Position numbers and translations under genes: made by a program | Part shown: positions 16,474 to 23,952 of the stretch, piece by piece | Position numbering within the stretch: position 1 is the stretch's first letter | Layout: every line of letters begins with the position of its first letter | The notes under the pieces: generated by a model | Told to the model about the DNA's origin: nothing | Databases searched by the model: none | What the model saw: the letters and a program-made list of their open reading frames with translations, nothing else | Assembly (NCBI GenBank): GCA_964519955.1 | Contig: CAZFLM010000036.1 | Location: 1 to 61,545, forward strand | Reading direction: 5' to 3' | Source of the DNA: CAZFLM01 sp964519955 | GTDB lineage: Bacteria > Armatimonadota > Chthonomonadetes > Chthonomonadales > CAJBBX01 | DNA length: 61,545 nt

Positions 16474-18239
16474 TCTCGCCAGACGCCGACCACCAGTGCG
16501 CCACGGGAGGGGAGGGCCGGTCCGGTCCCCGACCGTGGCGCTTTTCATGGGTGAGGTCCCCGTGGGTGATCCTCGCCGTGTTCGCGCTGATGGCGGCGCT
16601 GCGGATGGTGGCTCTCTCGTCGGATGCATACACCCGGCTCGACTGGAGCGCCGGTATCCTCACGGACGAGGGCTTCTATAGCCACAACGCGCGCAACGTG
16701 ACGGTGCTCGGGCACGCGCGCACGGACGACTTCAACAATATGCTCGTCTCGCCCGTGCTGCACTACCTGCAGGTGGGCGTCTTCCGCCTGTTCGGCTCCG
16801 GCGTCGTACCCCTCCGCATGATCTCCGTCGTGTGCAGCCTCCTGGCCCTGCTCCTGCTCTGGGCAGCGCTACGGCCCATCTTCGGGCGCGGCGTCGCTCT
16901 CGCGGCCATCTGCGTGCTGGGGTTCGACCACATGGCGCTCCTGCAGCACCGCCTCGGCCTGATGGACACCCCTGCGTCGCTGCCCGTGGTGCTCGCGTTG
17001 TGGACCTTCTCGAAGGCCCTGCAAGCGGATGGCGCGGCGCTCCGGCGCTGGCTGTGGCTGGTCGGCGGAGCGCTGGGCTTCGCGTTCGTGGTGCGCAGCC
17101 TGTGCGCGTACCTGGCGCCGGTGCCGCTCATCGCTCTGTGGTTCTGGTCGAGGCCGTCGGCCGGCAGTGAGGGCGGAGTCGGCAGCGACCGGCTCCCCTG
17201 GCGCCACGTGCTGCTCCCGTTCGCCGGCGTACTGGCGCTCTACGGCGTCCTCTGGTGGCTTCCGCACCGCGCCGAGCTGGCCACGATGAACCGGTACTAC
17301 CTGTTCCACCAGATCCTGCCCGGTTCGCTGGCCCATCTGTGGTGGAACGTGTACCATGCCGTCCTGGGCGACTTCCGCGGCGTCGCTCCGTACCTGTTCC
17401 GCCATTCGCCCGCCGTGTTCACGCTGGCGCTGGCCTGGCTGGCCGGCCTGGTCCTCGGCGTCCGCCCCTTCGGCGAGGATCGGCGCCAGGTGGCTCTCGC
17501 CGCGTACCTGGTGGCGTGGCTCCTCTGCGGCTGGGCGCTGCTGGCCGTCATCGGCTATTCCCCGAGCCGCTACTACGTGACCACGTACCCGGCGCTCGCC
17601 GCGCTCGCGGCGCTCGGCCTGCGCAGCCTGCCGGCCATCTGGGGGCGCGTCTGGCGCGGCGATGCGCGTGCACGTGCCGTCCGCGGCGCGCTGGCCTGGT
17701 TCCTGGCGTACCACGCCGTGGAAAGCCTGGTCCATCGCGGCGGGGTCGTCCCGCACATGGCCACGATGGTGCTGCTCTACGGACTTCCCACCGTCGTCGC
17801 GGCGGCCCTTGCGGCGCTCCCGGGCGGCCTGACGGTGTCGAGGGCCGGACGCGCCGTCGCGGTTGCGCTGGCGGTGGCGTGGGTGGGCGTGAACGCGGCC
17901 TGGCTGACGCACTGGGCCACGCACATCCGCTCCACGCAGATCGAGATGTCGCGCTGGCTCGCCGCCACCTTGCCGGAGGGGAGCGTGCTGATCGGCGACG
18001 TGGCGCCCGGCGTGTCGATGGAGACGGAATTCACAGCCGTGAACGTGATCCCGGGCCTCTGCAACGGTGTGAAGCCCGTCGAGCGCTTCGCGGCCAAGCC
18101 GCGGTACGTGGTGATCCTCGATGGGCGCTGGAAAGAGGCGTACTGGACGAAGCACTACCCGGAGATCGTGATGCCCGAGCGGAGGCTGACGCTGCGGCGG
18201 GTCCTTCGCTGGGACGTGGGCGTCTATGCGGTAGACTAA
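16470..18239 (+). CDS. Glycosyltransferase family 39-like integral membrane protein
   Basis: This 589-residue protein has many hydrophobic helices spread along its length. The first extracytoplasmic loop contains LTDEGFYSHNAR, the acidic (D/E)-E motif in the position of the catalytic site of ArnT/PMT-type polyprenyl-phosphate-sugar transferases. The C-terminal globular part (RYVVILDGRWKEAYWTKHYP) would lie outside. It probably moves a sugar from a lipid carrier to a protein or lipid acceptor. The start is a GTG overlapping the HEAT-protein stop, which supports coupling; starts upstream of that are unlikely. Confidence 0.82.
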   Translation: MISPDADHQCATGGEGRSGPRPWRFSWVRSPWVILAVFALMAALRMVALSSDAYTRLDWSAGILTDEGFYSHNARNVTVLGHARTDDFNNMLVSPVLHYLQVGVFRLFGSGVVPLRMISVVCSLLALLLLWAALRPIFGRGVALAAICVLGFDHMALLQHRLGLMDTPASLPVVLALWTFSKALQADGAALRRWLWLVGGALGFAFVVRSLCAYLAPVPLIALWFWSRPSAGSEGGVGSDRLPWRHVLLPFAGVLALYGVLWWLPHRAELATMNRYYLFHQILPGSLAHLWWNVYHAVLGDFRGVAPYLFRHSPAVFTLALAWLAGLVLGVRPFGEDRRQVALAAYLVAWLLCGWALLAVIGYSPSRYYVTTYPALAALAALGLRSLPAIWGRVWRGDARARAVRGALAWFLAYHAVESLVHRGGVVPHMATMVLLYGLPTVVAAALAALPGGLTVSRAGRAVAVALAVAWVGVNAAWLTHWATHIRSTQIEMSRWLAATLPEGSVLIGDVAPGVSMETEFTAVNVIPGLCNGVKPVERFAAKPRYVVILDGRWKEAYWTKHYPEIVMPERRLTLRRVLRWDVGVYAVD

Positions 18240-18305
18240 CCGTGGAATCGGCTCGGGACTCGCTTCTCGGGCCGCGCTGTGTGACGGCTGGAGGGAGCCT
18301 GGCTC

Positions 18306-20705
18306 TTGCGGAGACCGCTGGGTGGTCGGCGATGGGGGACCGGTTGGCTGGTGGCCTTGGCCATCGGCGCCTTGGCGTTCTGCCCCGCGAGGCCCGTCTC
18401 CGCGCAGAACCCCTTCGATCCGGCCACCGTTCCGCCCCGATACGAGCGGGATCGCGACTTCGACGTGCTGCACATCGGCCTGCGCATCCGCATCGACTGG
18501 GACGCCCGCGCCTTCTCCGGGACCATCGCGCATACGCTCACGCCGCTGCGAGACGGTCTGGCCGAGGTGCGCCTCGACGCGGGCGAGAACCTGGACATCC
18601 GGGCCTGCGAGGTCGACGGGAAGCCGGCCGCGTTCACGCACCCGGACTCCGTGCTCAATATCGTGCCGAGGCAGCCGCTGAAGCGCGGGAAGCGGCACAC
18701 GGTCTGCATCGCGTACGCGTCGAAGAACGGGGTGCCCGCCGGCCATCCGTTCATGGGCGACAGCAGCTTCCATTGGGTGGAGCCCAACGACGCGGACCCG
18801 GCGCGCCGCCCGGGCTTCTGGACGCAGGGCGAGGCCGAGACGAACCGCGCCTGGGCGCCGATGTACGACTACCCGAACGACTTCGCCACCTCCGACGTGT
18901 GGGTGGACTGCCCGCCGGGATGGTTCGTGGTGGGCAACGGGACGCTGGCCGGCACGGAGACGGACGCCGACACGGGCCGCCCGACCTACCACTGGCGCAT
19001 GGACCGGCCGCACGCGTCGTACCTGCTCTCGCTCGCGGGCGGCGAGGTCGATGTGGCGATGGATACGTGGCGCGGCGTTAAGCTGTACTACGTAGCTCCG
19101 AAGGGCGAGGGGCCGCTCCTGCCATCGACGTACGGCAACACGAAGGACATGCTGGCCTTCTTCTCGCAGCGCTTCGGGGTCCGCTACCCGTGGCCGAAGT
19201 ACGCACAGACTGCCACGTTCGACTTCGGCGGCGGCATGGAGAACGTGACAGCGACAACGATGGGGGAGGATACCCTCGTCGACAAGCGCGACGGCTACTG
19301 GCCGGCCTCGTCGATCAACTCGCACGAGTTGGCGCATCAGTGGTTCGGCGACCTCGTCACGTGCAAGGACTGGAGCCACGTCTGGCTGAACGAGGGCTTC
19401 GCGACCTACTGCGAGCAGCTCTACATGGGGCATCTGCTCGGCGACGACGAGTTCGACCGCGAGCGCGCCGGCGCGCTGAGCGGCTACGTCTACGAGGCGC
19501 GGCGCTACAAGCGGCCCATCGTATGCCGGACCTACTCGAACCCGGACGCGCTGTTCGACTCGCATGCGTACCCGAAGTCCGGCCTGGTGCTGCACATGCT
19601 CCGGCGGATGCTGGGAGACGTCGGCTTCTTCCGCTCGGTTCGGACTTACCTGACGCGCAACGCGCACCGGCCCGTGGGAACCGGGGACCTGGCCAAAGCG
19701 GTTGCCGACACGACAGGCCGAAACGTCGAGGCGTTCCTCGATCAGTGGGTCTACAAGCCCGGCCACCCGGTCGTCGCCTTCGACTGGACCTACGACGAGG
19801 CGGCGCACAGCGTCGTGGCGCACATCAAGCAGACGCAGGACACGAGCGCCGGGACGCCGGTCTACGACCTGGACCTGCCGATCGGTGTGATCGTGGGCGG
19901 GAAACTCGAGCGGCACACGGTGATCGTGCGCGGGCCCGACGTGACGGGGAACCTGACGGTCGGTGCGAAGCCGGACGCGGTGCTGCTCGACCCCGATCAC
20001 GATCTGCTGCTGGAGCGCGCGGAGCGGACCTGGGCGCCCGGCGAGCGGCTGGCCGTGTCGAACGCCGCTCCGTTCGGCCTCGACCGCGAAGAGGCCTACC
20101 TCGCGCTGCTGGAGCAGGCGGACGACGAGGGCGAAGCAGCGGGCATCGTGCGCCGAGCCCTGAAGGACCCGAGCATCTCCCTGCGCTGCAGCCTCATTGG
20201 CGCGGCGGGGCGGCGCAGGATCGCGGGCCTGCGCGGCGACTTCCGCAGCCTGCTGTCCAGCAAGGACGACAGGCTGCGCGCGAACGCGGCTCAGGCGCTG
20301 GGCGAGCTGCCGGCCGATCCGGACACCATCGCCGCGCTGCGAGCGCTCGTGACGGAGCAGGAACAGTTCTGGGTGTCGCGCAACGCGGTGACGGCCCTGG
20401 CCGCCCTGGACGCGGAGCACAATCTGGACGTGTTCAAGCGCGTGCTGGCGATGCCGTCGCGCCGCGAGGGGCCCAGGCTCAACGTCGTGGCAGCAATCGC
20501 GCGATGCGCCAAGCCCGAGGCAACCGCGCTGCTCATCGGCGCCGCCTCGCCTGGGATGCCGCGCCCGGTGCGCCTGGCGGCCCTGGCCCACCTGCTGAAC
20601 CGTGTCCAGACCGATGCGGCGGCGCACGAGGCCGTCGAACGGCTGAAGAAGGACGAAGACGCCGCGGTTGCCGAGAAGGCCTCCGGCGGCGAGACCAAAC
20701 CGTAG
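18306..20705 (+). CDS. Secreted M1-family metallo-aminopeptidase with C-terminal HEAT-like repeats
   Basis: This 799-residue protein has a signal peptide (WLVALAIGALAFCPARPVSA). The M1 fold follows, with the exopeptidase motif as GGGMEN (308-313; usually GAMEN) and the zinc site HELAH (340-344) plus E363 in NEGFATY. A beta domain follows to about residue 570. The last 220 residues look like HEAT/armadillo repeats (DDRLRANAAQALGELPADPD), in place of the usual ERAP1-like helical domain. It should trim N-terminal residues from extracellular peptides. The start is TTG 18306 behind GGAGGG; no ATG is available before the signal peptide. Confidence 0.9.
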   Translation: MRRPLGGRRWGTGWLVALAIGALAFCPARPVSAQNPFDPATVPPRYERDRDFDVLHIGLRIRIDWDARAFSGTIAHTLTPLRDGLAEVRLDAGENLDIRACEVDGKPAAFTHPDSVLNIVPRQPLKRGKRHTVCIAYASKNGVPAGHPFMGDSSFHWVEPNDADPARRPGFWTQGEAETNRAWAPMYDYPNDFATSDVWVDCPPGWFVVGNGTLAGTETDADTGRPTYHWRMDRPHASYLLSLAGGEVDVAMDTWRGVKLYYVAPKGEGPLLPSTYGNTKDMLAFFSQRFGVRYPWPKYAQTATFDFGGGMENVTATTMGEDTLVDKRDGYWPASSINSHELAHQWFGDLVTCKDWSHVWLNEGFATYCEQLYMGHLLGDDEFDRERAGALSGYVYEARRYKRPIVCRTYSNPDALFDSHAYPKSGLVLHMLRRMLGDVGFFRSVRTYLTRNAHRPVGTGDLAKAVADTTGRNVEAFLDQWVYKPGHPVVAFDWTYDEAAHSVVAHIKQTQDTSAGTPVYDLDLPIGVIVGGKLERHTVIVRGPDVTGNLTVGAKPDAVLLDPDHDLLLERAERTWAPGERLAVSNAAPFGLDREEAYLALLEQADDEGEAAGIVRRALKDPSISLRCSLIGAAGRRRIAGLRGDFRSLLSSKDDRLRANAAQALGELPADPDTIAALRALVTEQEQFWVSRNAVTALAALDAEHNLDVFKRVLAMPSRREGPRLNVVAAIARCAKPEATALLIGAASPGMPRPVRLAALAHLLNRVQTDAAAHEAVERLKKDEDAAVAEKASGGETKP

Positions 20706-20724
20706 GGGCGCTGCTTGCCGCGCC
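20703..20724. repeat. GC-rich hairpin repeat starting at the aminopeptidase stop codon
   Basis: TAGGGGCGC-T-GCTTGCCGCG begins with the stop codon of the M1 gene. A near-identical copy begins at the stop of the glyoxalase-like gene at 57272. GGGCGC pairs with GCGCCC around the GCTTGC loop region. A second small stem-loop, GGCGCC-ATCC-GGCGCC, follows at 20743-20758 just ahead of carB. Confidence 0.65.
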
Positions 20725-20780
20725 CTCGCTGTACATACAGAAGGCGCCATCCGGCGCCCAGACGAAGCAACGGACAACAC

Positions 20781-22460
20781 ATGCCAAGAGACGCGAGCAT
20801 CAAGAAGGTGATGGTCATCGGCTCCGGTCCGATCGTAATCGGGCAGGCGGCCGAATTCGACTACGCGGGAACGCAGGCCTGCACCGCCCTGCGTGAGGAA
20901 GGCGCCGAGGTCGTCCTGATCAACTCCAACCCGGCCACCATCATGACCGACCGCGAGATGGCGGACCGTGTGTACATCGAGCCGCTCAACGTGGAGTTTG
21001 CCTCCCGAGTCATCGCGCAGGAGCGACCCGACGGGTTGCTGGCGACGCTCGGCGGCCAGACCGGCCTCAACCTGGCGACCCAGTTGGCGGAGCACGGCGT
21101 GCTCGACCAGTACAACGTGCGCTTGCTCGGCACCCCGCTCAAGTCGATCCAGATGGCCGAGGACCGCCTCGAGTTCCGCTCGCTGATGCAGGACATCGGC
21201 GAACCGGTGCCCGAGAGCTGGATCGTCGAGACCGTCGAGGAGCTGGCCGAGGTCTGCAGCGCGGGCGTGTGGCCCCTCATCGTTCGCCCGGCCTACACGC
21301 TCGGCGGCACCGGCGGCGGCATCGCGCACGACGCCAAGGAGCTGATGGACATCGGCGCGCGCGGCCTCAAGCTCTCCATGCGCAGCCAGGTCATGGTCGA
21401 GCGCTCGCTGCTCGGGTGGAAGGAGATCGAGTACGAAGTGATGCGGGATGCCAACAACACCTGCATCACGGTCTGCAACATGGAGAACTTCGACCCGATG
21501 GGCGTCCACACGGGCGACTCCATCGTCGTGGCTCCGTCGCAGACGCTGTCCGACAAGGAGTACCAGATGCTCCGGTCGGCGTCGCTGAACATCATCCGCA
21601 GCCTCGGCATCGAGGGCGGGTGCAACGTCCAGCTTGCGCTCGACCCGCACAGCTACCAGTATTACGTCATCGAGGTCAACCCCCGCGTGTCGCGCTCCTC
21701 GGCGCTTGCGTCGAAGGCTACCGGCTACCCGATCGCCCGCGTGGCCGCGAAGATCGCCGTGGGGCTCCGCCTGGACGAGATCCCGAACGCCGTCACCAGG
21801 AAGACGCTCGCCTGCTTCGAGCCCGCCCTCGACTACTGCGTCGTCAAGATCCCGCGCTGGCCGTTCGACAAGTTCCTCCTGGCCGACCGCCGCATCACCA
21901 CGCAGATGAAGGCGACGGGCGAGGTTATGTCCATCGACCGCGCGTTCGAGCCGGCGCTGATGAAGGCCATCCGCAGCCTGGAGATCGGCGCGTACGGCCT
22001 CTCCGCCCGCCACGTCAGCTCGCTCTCCGACGTGCAGCTTGAGGACAAGATCGCGCAGCCGAACGACGAGCGCCTCTTCGCCATCGCCGAGTCGTTCCGC
22101 CGCGGCATGATGGTGGAGGAGGTCCGCGCGCTCTCCAACATCGACGTGTGGTTCCTCCACAAGGTGCGCAACCTCGTCGCGATGGAGACCCGCCTGAAGG
22201 TCCACGGCCGCGAGATCGGCGCGCTGGTGGACACGCTGGATGGGGATACCGAGGCGGCGGCGCTCCTGCGCGAGGCCAAGGAGCTGGGCTTCGCCGACCG
22301 CCAGATCGCGGAGTTCGCCGGGCTGCCCGAGAAGCTCATCCGCGACCTGCGGCGCGCGCTCGGCGTCGTGCCGGTGTACAAGATGGTCGACACGTGCGCC
22401 GCTGAGTTCGAGGCGGTCACGCCGTACTTCTACTCCTGCTACGATACGGAGACGGAGTAG
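20781..22460 (+). CDS. carB: Carbamoyl-phosphate synthase large subunit, N-terminal half only (split CarB)
   Basis: This 559-residue protein covers only the first half of a normal CarB, which is about 1070 residues. It contains the N-terminal motif IGSGPIVIGQAAEFDYAGTQ, the carboxyphosphate ATP-grasp domain (RPAYTLGGTGGG; IEVNPRVSRSSALASKATGY) and the oligomerisation domain, ending cleanly at PYFYSCYDTETE with a stop. The second ATP-grasp domain, which phosphorylates carbamate, and the allosteric domain are absent, and no such sequence appears downstream. A natural split at this point is known in some archaea and in Aquifex, where two genes make the two halves. A terminator follows. The partner half should be elsewhere in the genome. 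Confidence 0.92.
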   Translation: MPRDASIKKVMVIGSGPIVIGQAAEFDYAGTQACTALREEGAEVVLINSNPATIMTDREMADRVYIEPLNVEFASRVIAQERPDGLLATLGGQTGLNLATQLAEHGVLDQYNVRLLGTPLKSIQMAEDRLEFRSLMQDIGEPVPESWIVETVEELAEVCSAGVWPLIVRPAYTLGGTGGGIAHDAKELMDIGARGLKLSMRSQVMVERSLLGWKEIEYEVMRDANNTCITVCNMENFDPMGVHTGDSIVVAPSQTLSDKEYQMLRSASLNIIRSLGIEGGCNVQLALDPHSYQYYVIEVNPRVSRSSALASKATGYPIARVAAKIAVGLRLDEIPNAVTRKTLACFEPALDYCVVKIPRWPFDKFLLADRRITTQMKATGEVMSIDRAFEPALMKAIRSLEIGAYGLSARHVSSLSDVQLEDKIAQPNDERLFAIAESFRRGMMVEEVRALSNIDVWFLHKVRNLVAMETRLKVHGREIGALVDTLDGDTEAAALLREAKELGFADRQIAEFAGLPEKLIRDLRRALGVVPVYKMVDTCAAEFEAVTPYFYSCYDTETE

Positions 22461-22492
22461 CGTCGAAGCAGGGCTTCTGATACCGACTGCGA

Positions 22493-22523
22493 GAGCCGAA
22501 CGCCTGTGTGGTGTTCGGCTCTT
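22493..22523 (+). terminator. Probable terminator after carB
   Basis: GAGCCGAAC (22493-22501) pairs with GTTCGGCTC (22513-22521), followed by TT only. It lies 33 bases after the carB stop and probably marks the end of the pyrimidine unit, though the T-tract is short. Confidence 0.6.
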
Positions 22524-22550
22524 CGCCAACCTGGCGGCAAGAGAGGCGGC

Positions 22551-23654
22551 ATGGCGGAGCAACTGACGTGTGGTGAGCGCGTGGTGCGGTGCTTCCTGGG
22601 TGAGCCCATCGACCGGGTTCCGTTCGGCGTCGGCATCGGCTGGCACCCGTGGGGCGAGACGCACCAGCGCTGGATCGCGGAGAGCGGCAAGCCGGGCCTG
22701 GACATCGCCAGTGAGCTGGGCTACGACGGGTCGTTCGCCATCCCTGCGTTCAACGCCGGCCTCTTCCCGCCCTTCACGCCCGAGGTGCTGAGCGAGGACG
22801 ACCGCTTCGTCATCTCCCGCGACGAGCGAGGCATCGTGATGCGCAACCGGCGCGACGGCCACTCGATGCCGGAGTTCATCGAGCATCCCGTCAAGACGCC
22901 CGCCGACTGGGACCGCCTCACGGCCGAGCGTCTCGTGCTGGGCTGCGCCGACCGCATCACTGAGGACTGGCCCGCGTTCCGCGCCCGGGTTGCGGCGTCC
23001 GGTGAGGCCGTGCAGGTCGGATGGTTCCCATACGGCGTCTTCGGCACGCCGCGCGACCTGATGGGCGCCGAGGAGCTGCTGTACGCCTTCGTGGAGCAGC
23101 CCGAGCTGGTGCAGGACATGATGGACCACCTCACCTCGGTCTGGCTCGACGTGTGGGCGCGCGTCGCGGACGAGGTGCGGATCGACCACATCCACATCTG
23201 GGAGGACATGGCCGGCCGCCAGGGCTCGCTCATCTCCCCGCGCATGGTCCGCCGCTTCATGATGCCCTGCTACGACCGCATCGCGGCATTTGCGCGTGAC
23301 CACGGCGTGCGCCTGGTATCGGTGGACACCGACGGCGACTGCAGCCAGCTCGTGCCCATCATGCGCGAGCACGGGATCAACGTGTTCTTCCCGTTCGAGG
23401 TGCAGGCGGGCTCCGACATCGAGGAGTTCCGCCGCCTCTACCCGGACATCGCGATCTGGGGTGGCCTGGACAAGCGCGCGCTCGCGGAAGGTCGTGCGGC
23501 CATCGATCGCGAAGTGGAGCGTGCGCGCCGGATGGTCGGTCAGGGCCGCTACATTCCGGGGTTCGACCACCTGATCCCGCCCGACGTCGCCTGGGACGAC
23601 TTCCGCTACGCCGCCGACCGCCTGCGGGAGGTAACGGCGGGGGCTGGGGGATAG
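22551..23654 (+). CDS. Uroporphyrinogen decarboxylase (URO-D)-like family protein
   Basis: This 367-residue protein has the URO-D/MtaA-like TIM-barrel fold: RVVRCFLGEPIDRVPFGVG at the N-terminus, HIHIWEDMAGRQGSLISPRM in the middle and IPGFDHLIPPDVAWDDF at the end. It lacks the strongly conserved N-terminal RPVWLMRQAGRY signature of true HemE. It therefore more likely belongs to the related methyltransferase-like or uncharacterised branch common in sugar-degrading environmental bacteria. The start at ATG 22551 has GAGAGG upstream. It stands alone between the carB terminator and the beta-mannosidase. Confidence 0.83.
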   Translation: MAEQLTCGERVVRCFLGEPIDRVPFGVGIGWHPWGETHQRWIAESGKPGLDIASELGYDGSFAIPAFNAGLFPPFTPEVLSEDDRFVISRDERGIVMRNRRDGHSMPEFIEHPVKTPADWDRLTAERLVLGCADRITEDWPAFRARVAASGEAVQVGWFPYGVFGTPRDLMGAEELLYAFVEQPELVQDMMDHLTSVWLDVWARVADEVRIDHIHIWEDMAGRQGSLISPRMVRRFMMPCYDRIAAFARDHGVRLVSVDTDGDCSQLVPIMREHGINVFFPFEVQAGSDIEEFRRLYPDIAIWGGLDKRALAEGRAAIDREVERARRMVGQGRYIPGFDHLIPPDVAWDDFRYAADRLREVTAGAGG

Positions 23655-23727
23655 CCGGCTGGCGCCGGCGGACTTGGGACTTGGGGATTGGGGCTGGGTG
23701 TTGTGGGGGTGGCCGAGCCGCGCGGTG

Positions 23728-23926
23728 GGTTGTACGTTTTACGGCGCTACGGCACGCCGTCGATCACTCTCGGGCCTCGGAGTGCTGTGCCGATTTCCGA
23801 TCCCGGACGCCCGACATGGACCGCCGGCGCCCTCGCCGGCAAAGGTACAACGTACCAGAACGAGATCACCAGGCCGAGGCGCGAGAGTGATCGAGCGCGT
23901 GTCGTAGGCTTCCATACCGCACAACC
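23728..23926. repeat. Long imperfect inverted repeat, MITE-like
   Basis: The arms 23729-23780 and 23874-23925 are reverse complements at 39 of 52 positions, and at 20 of 21 in the inner part (23760-23780 with 23874-23894). The 93-base centre contains a second small palindrome, GGTAC-AAC-GTACC at 23844-23856. No convincing gene lies in it. It occupies most of the 298-base space between the URO-D-like gene and the beta-mannosidase. Confidence 0.75.
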
Positions 23927-23952
23927 AGACAACCACAGGGACACGATCCGCT

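Noticed and set aside
13015..16629. Antisense open frame of about 1200 codons opposite the HEAT protein
   Set aside because: Its apparent repeats are only the reverse complement of the HEAT repeats, and it has no family match.
16869..23570. Antisense open frame of about 2230 codons across GT39, M1, carB and URO-D-like genes
   Set aside because: It mirrors real genes on the other strand, has a low-complexity Arg/Ala/His-rich translation and no domain. High GC removes stop codons from this frame.
22551..23654. True uroporphyrinogen decarboxylase (hemE)
   Set aside because: The conserved N-terminal RPVWLMRQAGRY signature is missing and there are no haem genes nearby.
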